DNA from: Paracyclopina nana
Lineage: Eukaryota; Arthropoda; Copepoda; Cyclopoida; Cyclopettidae
Length of the DNA stretch: 64,000 bases
Assembly (NCBI GenBank): GCA_019096065.1
Contig: JAGUCH010000006.1
Coordinates: 4,670,001-4,734,000 of the forward strand
Reading direction: 5' to 3'
Shown in pieces: positions 33,901 to 48,900 of this stretch. The notes under the pieces are model-generated. The model was given only the letters and a program-made list of their open reading frames with translations. It had not been told where the DNA came from and did no database searches. The position numbers and the translations under genes were made by a program. The first letter of the stretch is position 1. Each line of letters opens with the position of its first letter.

Positions 33901-36900
33901 ATTGAGCATGAAAAGAACGCGCAGAAAATAGGATCTCTTTTTGGCGGCGGCCCCCTGGAGATCTCTCCCGAGGAAAAAGGGGAAAGGAAAATGGCAATGA
34001 CGTGTGAGGAAGAGATATCTGCGTTAAGCTATTGCAAAAGTGCTCAGTGATGGTTTTTCGCGGTCCAAATACCCCCAGCTTTTCTGGACTAATATTCCAA
34101 GGCGCCTTGCATAATGATCCCTTTGTGGTTTTCACAGTCATCATCCCTGATGATGATGCCAGCCAATGCAATGTGGCAGGCTGGAAAAGGAAGAAGCTAC
34201 GAGGTAAAACAATGAGTAATGCAGGATGCCAAATACTACAGCCCGGTTCCAACAACAAAATAAGTATAGTATAAGTACGATTTACCAGTATAGTATGGTG
34301 CAGCTGAGCGCGCGAGCTAGCACGGACCATACTATACTTATAAGTATAAGTAAGGTGTCCATACTATACTGATTTTCATTGTTGGAACCGGGCTTACACC
34401 TAAAGATAGCACAAAGAGCGAATTGCACTTACCAAAATGATTGATTCATATCATGCTGTATATCTGAGACAGGTGTAGCATGTACAATTGTAATGGTACA
34501 TATTACAGGTATTTTTGAGGCAACTTTTATGAGTTTCAGCTCTTTTCATCAATATTGCTAGCCAGGACGAAGCAATTCAACTTTTGCATGGTCAGAAAAC
34601 AAATATAGCTCATATTGGCAACACCGCATTTTTGAGGATCTTTAGCTTGCGCTTGGCTCGAAATAAAAGGTTTATTTCAAGGAGTGTGTGGTCCATTTCT
34701 AGAATATTTTTTGCACGGCAATAATTTACGAATGGTATACACACGCAGCTAAAAAAGGGGCTCGAGTTTCTCCTTTTCAGACGTACGCGCGCCTTCCTTA
34801 TTCTTCTTCTTTGCAGAAATGAATCAACGTGTGTTTCTTCTCCCTCCCTATAAATTTCGTGTATTTTTTCACACGCAATGGATGCTCTCTCGCAGAAAGT
34901 GTTGCCATTGTCCCGCGGTGGTGCCAGAGTAATGCTCTCCATATTGCACAATGAGGCTTCGCTCCCTTTTTAAAACGCGCACATTTTCCTAACTGCTTTC
35001 TCAATTTCCTGCGAGCTTCTCATATGTTTAATAGGCCCTATCTTATTATAGTTTATAGGATCTATTTTTCTCCTCAGTGTTCAACAACGCGCTGTAGGCC
35101 GCGAGCGATGATAAATAGTTCCATTTGCATGTTCCGGTGCCATTTTCAAGGAGAAGAAGAAGAACCAGTCCAATATTATCATTATTACATATTCCTCGAA
35201 AAACAAAAGAGACAGCAGGGGAAGACCAAGTGGACAACCAATGCAAAAAAGTTCCTCATGATTTCTACTTTAGTTGATGGGACAAACAACAACCTTTTCT
35301 ACTGATGTTGGCCTATGGCAGAAGATTGGCAAAACCACAAGATGTTGGCCAAGATGGCGCGGCTGCAGTGCCAATCTTGCGGTCTTCCCCCCACAAAAGG
35401 GGATGAAAAATACTCTGTCAAATGCCAAATGATAGCCAGGCAAAAAGGGCAACAGCTTTTATACCCAACTAAAAAGATACCACTAAAAGTATGATCAACA
35501 AAATGAATAATGAGCAAAGTGCTATTCCTTTGTAGTTGTAGGCCCACACCAAAAGCTAGTTCAATAACCCCTCTCTTTGATCGAAGGTGTCATCATTAAA
35601 AGCCATTTGTTCCAAGATTGTTTGTTCAATGATTGGAGGTCTGTGCTGGCCACAAAGTGCTTTTTTCTCCCCTTAACAAAGTTGACAAAAAATCCCAAAA
35701 CGACACTTTTTTGCTCCTGCTTGGGCCGGTTGAGACAAATAGACTTCAATCATGACGGGTGAAAAATCTCATCCACTAGTTATATAGTGATGAGTGATGA
35801 GGGGCCAGGGTGCATATTTTTCACTTTGATAAGATCCACAAAGTCATCATGTCACTGTTGCTGCTATTTTCCAACACTGAAGCCAGAGAGTGGAAACTTT
35901 GGCTAAATTGGAATTGTTTCATGACTGTTCTTTTTTTTCAAGCCTATTTGCTGCAATGTCACAAAACTATGTTGACAGAAATTGGTGGGCATTAATGTAA
36001 AAAGATTATTGGTGCTGCCAAGAAAAAAACCATAGACAGCTCAAATTGCTGCTTTGATATGATAGAAAGACAAGCTTAGCGAGATCCCCTTTTCCTCTCT
36101 TTCTTCAAAGCCAAGGTTGACAAAATCTTATTAAAAAGGGAAGGGGGACAAACTTCCTTGGAGGAAAAGTTTTCCTTTTTGATGAAATGACCTCATGGCA
36201 CACATTTTTCATCCCAATCAAGATTGAAAGTTGTGCCAGCATATTGTGTGTGTAGTGATCAATTTCATTCATTTTCTGGGGGCAATCAGAGCTGAAATTG
36301 CACAGAGTTCAGGTGACGTGTAATTTAGCGCAATTTTCCTCGAGAAGAAGCAGCAGCAACAATCGGGCTTGTTTTGCTTTTCTGGCCGTAGCTTCGCCTA
36401 CAGTGTCACAAAGGGGAAACCAACAGCAATTTGGCTCCAAGACATACTCAATTACTGGATTTCCTCTCTGAAACCTTTTTCTTTCCTTTGTGACAAGGCA
36501 AAGACTTCATATTCTTCTATACAAACATGAATTACTCGCGACCTGTTTTTCTTGGCTCCTTCCTAAATCTCGCATCTGGCAACTGTTATGCGAAAAGTAA
36601 ACAAAACACCGAAATTAGGCGGGAGCCTGTTGCCGTCAGACTATTTTTTCCATCATGTGGTGGCTCCCAATTAAGATTATCAATGGTTGAGATGTTGGCT
36701 GGAATGCTATTGAATGCAATGATTTGCATATAGGCTCGTCGTCCGGATGTGAGAGCTTGGAGAAATCTCTTTATATACCGCGAGCTCAAGATGCTAAAAT
36801 GTTGACATGGGGTGAAGCAATTGCAATGTTTTATGAGTCATGAAGAGGCCACCCAGTGGGAAATGGCCACCATGCAAATATTTTGCCGTCAAAGGATTAA

Positions 36901-39900
36901 CGGGGTCGACCGGCCGGGCTACAAAGAAACAGGCCGGTCGAACGTCAGGCGAAATTTCACAAGTTTCTTATGGAGCTAATGGTGTGTTTTTCATATTCCC
37001 ACCAAGTAACAATTATGGTGAGATTTGAACCTGCTAAATAAGCACGAAGCAAACTTAGTAGTGGTAGTAGCTTTGTTGTTGCTTCATGAAAATCGGCGTG
37101 GAATCGAGGCCAAGTTGTGGCCACTTCTGCAAGAAGCTGCGATTCGGTTTCCTAATGAGCCATACAAAAAGATGCTCGAGTTAGATTTATGTGTCCACTC
37201 TCGAGTTGATGAGCTCTAATTGCACTTGAGATCATGGGATCTTGAAACCAGCACTCGGTGCCACACAATAGGCCATTTTCAAGCCTCTGAAGAAGCAACT
37301 GGCCATGATACAAGCATAAAAAGGGTGGTAGCCCGAATGAGTCCTCTGTTTTCAAGATTTGGAGCATGTTATGATGACAAGAGAATGTGATTGTTTCAGC
37401 ATCATTATGTGCATCGATGCATCACGACTTGTCACATCCCCATCGAGTGGGCGTGAAAAACAGGAACAAGGACACGATGTTGAATACGGGAGAAAAATCG
37501 TATTTGTCTCCTCGAGGATTACATGCTTTTTATCCACGCGGTCATAATATTAATTGGCCTGCATCTAGGAAACAAAGCAATGATGAAATGAGCTACATCG
37601 CGGGGCAAAAGGAAATTGTCTATGGAAACAAGAATGATTGCCCAGCGACTCAAGGAGGTCATGGATTGCCGTGGCAGCAGCTAGAACAGTAACCAAAAAC
37701 TTGGTTCTCACTCGCTCTAGTAAAGCAGAAGTGTATACCACACTAGGGTCCGGACGCAAAAAGATTAATGGCTACTACACAATATAGCGAGGGAAGGTAT
37801 ATATGCTACTATATGAGTAAAAAGGTAATATCCAAAGAGTGTATTAAACTTCTCTCCAAGTAGCAAGCATTATTTACTCGAGGTTTGAAGTAAGCCCGGT
37901 TCCAACAATGAAAATCAGTATAGTATGGACACCTTACTTATACTTATAAGTATAGTATGGTCCGTGCTAGCTCGCGCGCTCAGCTGCACCATACTATACT
38001 GGTAAATCGTACTTATACTATACTTATTTTGTTGTTGGAACCGGGCTATAACCTACTCCATATTTCTCTTCTTTGTGGTAGCAAGAGAAATAGTTACTAA
38101 AACAGAAATCGAACTATCGAAAGTGATCCAAGAACGGATAACCAATTAATAAACTACTGTGTAACTGTATCGATCTTCATTTCCAATACTAATAATCGTC
38201 TTTTTGTTCCTCAAGTTCAATAGGTCAGTTGATTGGATGAAGTGGAAGGAAACGAAGTCAATTTTCCAATTTTTAGCACTCTAGCTCTCGTACTGATGTC
38301 CATCCATTCAGGACTGAACTATAAACTGTCGGAGGGTAAGAGAAGGGCACAAAAGTTTCTGGCTAGCTTATCATGATGTAGTACTAAGGGAGTTTTAGCC
38401 TAAAAGCTAGCTCCAGTTTCTGACCAGAAAGGAAGATTTTCTAGTCCATATGTTGCAGACGCTTCTGATGAAAATCCCCACAGGAGTCACCCCATGCAGC
38501 AAAAGGCTTGAAGTTGATTATTGTTCGCTGATCTCATCTCACAGTGGGTGGGATCAGTGCGTCGATACCAATATGTCAGTTAGTCGGACTACTGGGGTGG
38601 TTGCAGCCAGGAAACACCCAAAAATTTGGCCTCAAAATTTTACGACCACCATCACGAGCGCTCCAGTTGATTGCTATCAAAGCCCAACCTAATGGAAAGA
38701 AGCCCAGGCAAAAAGCCATAACAACAAACTTGAATTGGCTTCATTTGTGCCAGCTTCTCCTGCTGCCCTTCATCAAAAGTTTCGAAATTGCAGCTTGTAT
38801 GGCAGCAGCAGTGGTAGCCTTTGCATGATATGAAGAAAACTTTGCAGAAGGCTCGCAACTAAAAATTATCAAGTTGCAATGTACTATATGTATCTCTGGT
38901 GCAGTTGCCACATTTGTGTTAATTTTCACTGGTGGCTCTCAAGAGCAATTTTCTCTGCAGCAGCAGGAGGAGGAGGAGCAGAAATAGGCTACGATATTTT
39001 TAATTTTCTCCCTGGCTGACAGCTAGAGCGGAGCAATAATGGCGATGATGTCTATTTTGTAGCTCTGCTGCTACCTGTTACAATATTGCCCATTTCCCGT
39101 ACGCTTTTCCTCCCATTAAAACTGAGCAGGCGGACATTGACAAAAAGCCTAAAAGGTTAGGCTCGACTCCTTTCGCTTTCACCTCAATTAATTTCAGTAA
39201 TTAATTTCAGAGGCCATAAAAATTGAAGCCAGCTATCAGGCTGAAAATGGGACATTGGTCATGGTTCAACTTCTACCACTCAAAAGTGAACAAAAGCTCC
39301 CCCGAAGCCATTGTTCGTTCATGAGAAGCCCATCAATGCGGTGGGTTCTTAGCTGCTGCTACTACCTATGGTGGTGTGATGATGAAGCATACCTGCAAAA
39401 AAGAGGAGAGGAGGACGATGATGAACAAAATTGTTTCATATGAAAAGAGCTCAAGCAGCAACATGATTAAGGAGCCTTTTATGCTGCCGTCATATTGACA
39501 CAGATCGCAGCCTTTTTAGAATGTAGCTAAAAAATGCATTCGTTTTCTCCTTGCTCAGTTTTCATTCATCCTTTGGCTCATCTTCGGTGAATGAGGGGCG
39601 ATTTGCCAGGCATTAAAAGCTCATCGGTTGCCTTGAGGGCCTTATTTACCGAGAAATCAGTCATGGAAAATTGTGGTCAACTCTTGTCTGGATTGGGTTA
39701 CCAGCAGTTGTTTGCTCATTATCTCTTATCGTAGTTAAAGAAAAAAGGCGTAGTGGCCGGGTCTATATGTCACTGCGTCGTACACTGTTGATATTGTGAT
39801 AAGAAGACACCCCACGAGAGAAAACATTACAATACCTGAATGGAATGCAAAACAAGCAAAGTCCCAATTGTAACACCGCGTGTGACAGCCGTGATGAAGC

Positions 39901-42900
39901 TATTTTTGGCGCCAACATTCAAAATTCGCTCAGGTCAAGGCGCAATCCATTTTTTTCTACATTTCATGTCCGTTGATGGATCTGGTGCAGCAGCAAAAGT
40001 CTGGGGGAAATTTGCATGAAATTGATCCTTGCGGAGACGGAGCAAAGTGATATTGGAAACAAATAATATTGTGGAAGGCCAAAAGAAAAAATGGAAGAAA
40101 CTGCATTCAAGGTTATTGAGGTTGAGGTCTCTCAGCCGGAATTGATGGGTCACACATACACAATATATGTGTATATTACACCTACGCTACTAATATTGAT
40201 TGACCTGCGTCGTGACAACTATACCACTACGTTTTTAGCACTCGTTATTGCACATACTATTCTTAGCTATGACTGGATGCATTCTTGGAAGGAAAGTATA
40301 TTAGTATAGTGTCAACAATGATGACATTAACATGAAAGTCCAATTTGCAAGGTGCGGCTGCGAGATATGATGCATGAAATAAAGGTTGTTTACTGTGTGA
40401 CTCTAATCTGCCCTGCACGTCATTAACCAATTAGAATGCCTTAATACTTTGCGAAATAAGCAGAAAAAGACGGCTTTCCATATAGTGAAAGGATGAATGA
40501 GTTGCGCACGCATGCCTTCAAATTAACATTTGACCTCCTAGGTTATATGGCCTATAATGCCTGAAAGTAAAACGTTGCTGTCGGTTGCAAAAAAGTTGCC
40601 AACTCTCATTTACAAATGGGTCACGCACTACACTTTGGCGTGAAGATGAATGAATGATGGATGATGTTGCCTCGCATGACAAGGCTTAAAATTACTCTCC
40701 TTTGTGGCTAGATTAAACCATTCACACTCGTTTTTCACCGAAAAAGCAGCTAAAAGAGCAGCAGGGTGGTTTTGAAAATGCTCGATATTTTGTTGCAATT
40801 TTTCGATTAACCCCTACAATGGGAACCAATTCAGCGGGGACGAACCGTGAGCCCTTCTCTTTCACACTGTAGAATAGGTCATTTAAACCCTGGGTGGTCA
40901 ACAGGAGAAGCTACTGTTTACTGATGTTGTCATTTTTGCATACATTTCCATGGTCAATTTTTGAGCCATTATTGCTGTAGACAGGTGTGCGCTGCTCTGT
41001 GAAAATGTTTAATTTTCGCGACGAAAACATCGCCTTCTCTCCTCACCTTTAGCTTTGCTTTTGGAATGAATCTTTTATGGCAGCCAGCAAACAAGAAACT
41101 GATCCAGCAACATCCGCTCCTGTTTCTCATGTTTATGACCAACAACTTTACTAGCTTGTTGTAGCCATGGCATTTGGAAAAATAAAGAAGAGCTAGGGAA
41201 GCCGTAGAAGTAAAGTGCAGGTCCGTGAGGACACAAGTTGGCGACGACAGTAATCATCAGGGTGCAGAATCTGTCTTGAGGGGGTGACAGATTGCCGGAC
41301 GCACCCCCCACTGGGACCTCAAACTTTTACTCTTTTCAGGTACTGCAACAGCAGCAGCAGCAGCAGCAGCAGACTGCTGAAATCCAAAACGCTGCTACTC
41401 CTCCTTGCTAACTCCAACTGTGGACCCAGTAAGGGCCATAAATTCACGCGTTTTGGACATTAGGCCGTTCTCATATTGCCGGAAAAAGCTAAGCTAAGGT
41501 GAAAATAGCTAAGCTAAGGTAAAAATAGCTAAGCAAACGCTCAACATTTCAAGCAAAGTAGCTGCTTTTTGTGAATGTTGAGCGAAATAACCGGTTTTCG
41601 TTGCATAATTTTTACCTTAGCTTAGCTAATTTTACCTTAGCTTAGCTTTTTCCGGCAATATGAGAACGGCCTATTATCTACTCCAAAGCTAATATACACA
41701 AGGGCCTACACACCTTTTTCAAAGATTGCTTACTTTTGCCGGTATTGAAAAAGTTTGCTTCGCGAGATGTGACAGAGGCAATCCTGCAGCATATATAAGT
41801 GTATGGCTGTTCTAGTTGTTGCACCGAGGAGGCAATTTCGCAGCTATAAAAGAAAACCTAAGAAGTTCTGCTCCGTATATAGCATATGCAAATTGTGAAG
41901 AAGCCGGCCTGTCAAAGAGAGATAACACAAACCACTGCGCTAGCTACAACAGTAGTAGTCTACGGGAAACTGTTGTTTGCCCAACTTTCTTTAATGTTCG
42001 CCTCGATTGCCTTGAAGTTGCGGCAAAACCCGATCGCGCACTTGGGCCAATCTCCAAAGAACTTGGGCCCTACCATAAATCTAATCGAGCAGGAGTAAGG
42101 TGTTATCTGGGGCTATTGCTGCTGCTCCTGCATCTGAAAAATTGCATGCGAAGAAGAATGTGCGCGGTGGCTTTTTCAATCAAAGGGCCATTTAAAGTGC
42201 ATCAGAGGAAGTGGAGGGGAGTTGGAAACTTTAGAGACATGCTGTATATAGCCAACACTTGTGGGACCAATGATGCTTTCATCCCTTTCTAAATATACCA
42301 CTATGTATAGTAAGCTACGCTCCCATTTTGCCTTATCTTTGTTGTCCCACCAAAATTAACACCTTTTCCACAAGCAGCTGCCTCTCCTCATTTCGCTCTA
42401 TTCTCCCTAAAATGAAGGGTGACAATTTTAATTTGGAAACGATCCAGAAATCACTATTGGCAAATCATCCTCCCTGGAGAAAAGTTGGCCAATTGGAGCA
42501 GCTAGATCCCCCCAAAGTCCAGAGCTTGTGAAGAATTGGCATTCTCCACGTGGGGCAGCAAAAAGAGGTGCTGGAAGCAAACTGATATTGAATCACACAT
42601 TTGGGGACCTTTTTAGCGGTCTTTACTGCGCATCGCGAGGTTGTGACCGGAATTTCTCACCGACTGCGCTCGCTGCTTCGCTTTGACATCTCGGACTAAT
42701 GAACGTCGTCGTCGACCTGCCTTGAAGAAGAAGATGAGGAAGAGGACGAAGGCGGAAAAAATCAACTAAGTCACAGTGGGGACATCCCGTTGCAAAAAGT
42801 GGCGTTTGGAAATCTCGCGAAATGGCAGCATCATTCAAACTCTCTGAAAACGCGGTTGTTTAAAATTGGAAATTTCGAGGCCGAAAACAATTCAATCATG

Positions 42901-45900
42901 ATTGTGGGATAAGAATTAAATTTTGGTAACATTACAAATTATGATTACTATAAATGGAAATTTGCGATTCGCTCAATTTTTCCGCGAAAATGGGATCCTG
43001 AAGTTAAGCTATTTTTGATCATTTTCAAATATTGATTTGCTCGTTACTCCTCAAAATTCCTCAACAATTTTTGCATGAAACATTCAGTTGATTACCTGAA
43101 ATCATTATGACAAAGTTTTATTTGCACATTTTGGCGCCATTTTGAGATATCACAGTTTTCACTGAGCCCATTTTCCCGGCTTCAGTGGCCCTTTTTGAAT
43201 TTTCAAAACAATAACAAACTCGGTAATAGCTGCCAAAACCGTGTTTTATAGCACTTTACAATGAAAAATCACCAATTCAAGCCAAAAAATTTAAAACTAG
43301 GCCTTTAATCTACGTTTGAAAGGCCTAGGGAATTTAGCACTAGACTTTTTCACTTTGCCGCCAAACGCCACTTTTCGCAAAGAGATGACCCCACTGTGCA
43401 AGTATGAGAAAATTGCAGGCTAGCAGCCTCAAGCTGCTGCTGCAGCACATCAATGAGCAAAAACGTGTGGATGACCAATCTCTCTCTCGGACTAACTTAG
43501 GCGGCCCCCGACAAAAGATCAGTCTTGGAAAATTCTTGTGAAAAAAAAGAAATTGACCTGACTTTTACAGCCGCAATTTCTTCTCAACGTTTCCACGAAT
43601 ATTATGAGATTTTTGCTCGCAGCAATATACTACTATATGTAGTGGATATGTAAAACATGGATTTTAAGCATATTCAATTTTTGCCAGCTTGCCTCGCTTC
43701 GTAGGGAGGAAAGAAGGGGTGATTTTGATTAGACCCATTATATGGAGCATTTTATGGATTCACATCCCCCCATTACGTCGAGAAAGTTGATTTTTCCGCT
43801 TTGAAAGGAGCTACGGAACATCAGAAGAGGCTTAATGGCTATTCAAAAAGTTTGACATGACAATGTGAAATGGAAAGCTCTGCTCTCCCCTTCTTTCTCG
43901 TAAAAAAGGTTTTGTCCCCATTTCAGCGAGAATGTATAAAATAATAGGTGCCCCCCAATTAATGGGATATTTTTTTTGGTGGTTGTCAAAAGTAAAGTCC
44001 TTTTTCAGGCTAATTCAGTTGACTCTTTGTGAGGCTCAGCAATGACTGATCGCCCCAGGCCAGGCAATTCGACGTGCAATAATCCCCCAGTTAATGGGGC
44101 CAACATTTTCCAAGCTGAATTCTGTGCCTGTCATAACATGCCCCGGGCAATTTTCCTCACATTAAAGACTCGGCTCTCCTCTGCCGCTGTCATAAAAGTG
44201 TCTCCACTTCTTCTACTCTCAGTGACTTCATTACAAAGAATTGAATTCCCTTTTTCGTTCTTTTGGATCTCCGTTCGGTCTCTGTTCATCGCATTAGGCA
44301 CATTAAATGTCTGTGGATGGGCCATGGCCATAAAGTTTTCGGACCCCACCGTTCACTTTTTATGTGGCGACAAAAGTAATGAGATCTAGTCTGAAAATAT
44401 TGCCTCCAAGCGTGAGACAAATGAAAATTACGCAAAAAAGCTGGAGCTAGGAAACTCTTGCTTTTTTATAATGACCTCCAAGACAGATAGTCATTGTGCA
44501 GTTTGAGTCCATCAACTGCAAAAGAGCATCTAAGAGATGCTTATCTGCGCTGAGGTTTTTCTGGGAAAAAAAATCAGCCGAAAGAATGTCATCACTGCTA
44601 GCTGAGCCTGAAATGCTCCACGTTTTGGGGAGACGGGGCATTGTTTCCAAAAGCACATCATGTCAGTCCGTTTTGCTGGATCTGATAAAGAAGCCATTAA
44701 ACTTGGACCCTCTTCAACTGTTGCTGATGTGGTCGTCATTTATTATCTGTAGGTCCAATCGGTGATTAGTCGAGACCCTAATGACGCGCACTGGAAAAAT
44801 GCTCTAGCACCAGATAAGGCGTTAAGAAGATTTTCTAATTTCCTTTCCCTATAATTTTTCATAATTCTGATTTCTGCTCCGCTAGCTTCAGCTTGTCAAG
44901 ATTGTTTGCTGCCCTAGCTTTATTATTATTTTTGACCATGCTTGCTGCATAAAAAACCGGCTTGGAATGTTTCGGTTAAAAAGTTCATAAGGCACCCGAG
45001 TGGCACGCCCACTTCTGTCATCGAGCAAACCAGATGCCTCGCCCCCACGAGCTGAAATTGTTCTGTTTTTCAAAAGGTCCCGGACTCTTATTGCACTGCA
45101 GCAGCAGTCAAAGGGAAGTTGAAAATGATACATTTCAAAAGTTGTGTGTAGCAGCAGCAGCCCGGCCAGTCACCCTCATCATCTTCTCGAGCTCAAACAG
45201 GACGTCTGTCTTTCAGCTCACTGCAGCAGGTACAAGTGGTGGTAGCACCAAAAACCACACTAAGCTACTACTAAGCTCCGAGCTCTCAAATTAACGCGCT
45301 TAAAAAAGCCTACGAGCTATATCTGCGATGGTGCCAAATTAGCGCCCTCGCACTTATTCTGTTGCCATATGCAAACTCTCGACTCTTTTTCCCGCAAAAT
45401 CCAGCGTGAATCATTAATGGCCGCAATCGATGAGATTGACGTCAATCCGTCGTCCCCTGCGTTAAAAATAGTAAAATTGTATTCCTATGAACTTGTATGC
45501 TGCGTGTTGCGTGAGCCAGAGTAAAGTTAGTTTGGTTCCCCTGTAATTTGAGGGTTGGTACCTTTGCTGCTGCTGCTGCTCGTTTCGAGCATAGATGGTC
45601 ACTACTGTGTTGTTGGTTTTTCCAAAACACAAAGACACTACTGCATACTGCCAGCAGAGACAACCTCTGAGCTATAATGTGTGTCTCCAAATTGCCAGCA
45701 GTCGTAAAAACATCCTTTTTCGACATTATTTTTGCAGCGAGGAGGGCTTACTATGGAAAAACCAACACAACAGGTAGGAACCGCAAAAAAGCCATAAATG
45801 CCAGAAATAAAGGCACTTTTTGCGGGCCAGCGCTCGCTTCTTCTAATATGCAGCGGGCTAAATTATAATTCACAATTATGATTAAGCTTCGGGTAGTCGA

Positions 45901-48900
45901 GGTGGTCATATCATTTAGGCTCCGAGGAAAAAGTGCTTACTACCTTTTTTACGACTGCAGGAAAAAAGGGCTGGCTAGCTGGCTACCGCGTAAAAGTGCA
46001 CATGCATGCAACAAAGTGGTGGAAAATTTGCGAGCGTGCCTGACCTCACGAAAACGTGTTTTAACCAGACTTTTTGTGCACATGGGAAACGAACGAGTGA
46101 CGTAAAGTACTTCTAAAAGTCTGCTAATGACGCGCTGTAAAACCACTGCTGCAAAAGATTCTCGCGGTGATTTCATAAATCAGACCTTTCCGAAAAAAAT
46201 CCAACTGAAGCTTCAAAAACGCCCATTTATGTGGAGCATTATGGGCATAAAAGTTGCTGAAATTGATTTGAAATTGACGTGACTTCTAAAGGGCTTCGCG
46301 CAAAAAACCGCGGCAATTTCTCCTTAGAGTGTATGCTACTATAGTATATTCCGCAAATCTAATATCCCTCGTCGTGGGAATTAAGATTACGGCATAGCTC
46401 TGCTTTATCGATTCCTTCTTCGGTCCCGAATCGATGTTCAATTAAGGCCACATTCGGCTATACACCAGCCTTTCGATTCCAGCGGAATTTTAGCTATTGA
46501 AAAAATGTCTCTGCCTCCCAAATCTTTCCATCGTCAAAGATCAGCTGCTGCCGCTGCTGTCAATTTGGGCAATTAATTGATTTGAAACACTAAACGTCCA
46601 TTTGGAGCCCGAGGCTGCATAGCTATATAAGCCAAGGAAAATGTGGCTTGGTCACGAAGTTCAGCCCACTGCGAATGACCGATTGACAACCAGATTTTGG
46701 CTTGGGAGAAGACGGCGACGACGACAAGATAAAGTCACTGTTTCTCACGAAAAATCAGGATTTACACCAAATTGCTGTCAAGCTTCTTACCTGAAATATA
46801 AATGGGACAAGGTTTTAGGAAAAAATATCGGATTTCTCACCACGCGCGCCGGAAAGTGTTGAGGCCCATAAAATACAAGAGGATGTTTATATGCACACTC
46901 CGGCTGTCGTCGACTTTTTTCACTGTCAACACTTTTCATGGCGACGTTTCTTTACGATCCCCATGAAAATTCTGGGCAGACGGACGAGCTGTAGCAGTAA
47001 ATTGGATCAAATCCACGTAGTAACTTTACACCACAAAAGACCAAAAGATTTTTTCCCCACCAGACAAACATGATGGGAACGCACCACATTCTGATGACAT
47101 GAAACCAGATACTTTTTTTATTTTTGGCCATGGCTTAGCATTAGAGAAACACGAGCCGAAAAGAATCCAGAAACCGCGAAATTGCCATGAAGACGAGGGA
47201 GAAAAAATGTACAAGCTGGATTGTGTAAGATAAGCATACAAAAGAGAACTTTTTGACACCTTCTTTCAGAGTAGGAGAGGTGAGGCGTACTTCTGGCTCG
47301 CTAGCCTTGGATACATAAAGGCAACGAAATAATTTTTCTTTAGTAGTCCGAGGAGCCAGCTCACTTTCAAGAGTTGTTGGAGGAACTTTTTTGGACATTC
47401 ATGCCCGTCAATCCATGTAAGTTGAGAGAGGGTCGTTAAAACTTTGAGCCAACTACGAGATGAGGGCAGGTGTGAGAACAACTTCCAACCAAATTCAACA
47501 CTTGAAAAGGTCCCATGGAAATGGTGGTACAGAGTTTACATGAAAGAGACCAATAGCTGCTGCTGCTACTCAACTTTGTTGTTGTTTTTTAGGTCAAAGG
47601 TAAGTCTCTTCCTCTATACATAAATGGAAAAACTTTTTTGGCACCAAAAAATGAACCAAGTTATGCAGAAGCTCGTCCAACTTGCTTCCGTTTTACACCT
47701 TAGTCTACTTGCATAGTGGGTTGCTACATATTGCTCAAACATGCATGAGAGAGCTTGGTTTTTGCTTTTGTATAATTGTGTGTACCAGCCATGTAATATT
47801 TGGGGAGCACTGCCAAGAACTTCTAACAATTTCCCTCTTTTTTCAGGGAATCTGGAGGATGATGCAGATATTTTTCCTGACAATGTTTGCTCTGAGATTT
47901 GACCAGGAGGTTGAAATTCATCAGAAAATTCGGGAGGGTGATGCAAGGGGTTCAATGTTGGTTCAGTGGAATGAAGAGCAAACAAGGTTCAAGATCTTCT
48001 TTCCGCCACTCCATATGTAACATCCAGTTTTTACACACGAAGTTTCAACTTTGAAATGTCAACAATCAGCGCATAAAAGAAGAAGAGACTTGTGAAAATA
48101 CAAAATCAATGGATGCAACTTATTGCTCTCTCTACCTTATTTGCTGATATTGCAATAACACTCGAGGAGAACGAAATAAAACTTTCAAGAGAGGATTGAA
48201 GAATTCAATTTTGTCAAAAATGCATTGCATTGTACGATTTTCCTCAATGCAACTATAGAAGAAGACCTGTGACATTTTCCCACCATCCAAGTTGACTACA
48301 AAGATGACTTCTTTCTCCGCATCTTTTTTCTTTCGTGCTTTAATGATTCATTTGGATACCTCATTAGCTTCAAAATTCAAATTGGAGGGTTTGCACAGCA
48401 CACCAACAACAATGAATGGCTTCTTGGGGAAGAAGCTGACGAAGATCTCTCGACAATTCTGTAAGTAGTGTGTTCAAACACGCAATCTGACTTATGAAGC
48501 AAAAAACTGACTGAAAAGGCTCTTTGTTGTTGAAAGGAAATCAAGGACTTTGATCAACAACATTATTGTGGCTCTCCCCTCAACCAACCAAAGACCAGCT
48601 CTGTTTTCCATGCCAAGATATTGAAAAAAAAATTAAACACCAGCATTCCTCGATGAAACAATGATGTGCGACCATCAAGCCCCAATTTTTCACCCGATCT
48701 TGGCCATTTGTCAAAAGGTCACTTGACCCTCTCTGAAGCTTCACTTATCAAAGTGTTGCGTAGCAGCAGAATGAGCGAATTTCATCTCGCTTTTCCTTGC
48801 AGGGAAAAAGTAGAACTGAAATTGCAGTAGTAGTTGTTGATTTATTGGAACTGGTACAATTGCTGCATGGAAGATATGGTATCTCCAATAAAGGATAATG

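Noticed and set aside
33695..34330. 211-codon minus-strand ORF
   Set aside because: Its start lies inside the 155-bp MITE, the residue pattern has no domain and no splice or promoter context supports it.
41816..42292. 158-codon plus-strand ORF
   Set aside because: No signal, domain or codon pattern suggests a gene; it lies in the middle of the receptor intron on the opposite strand.
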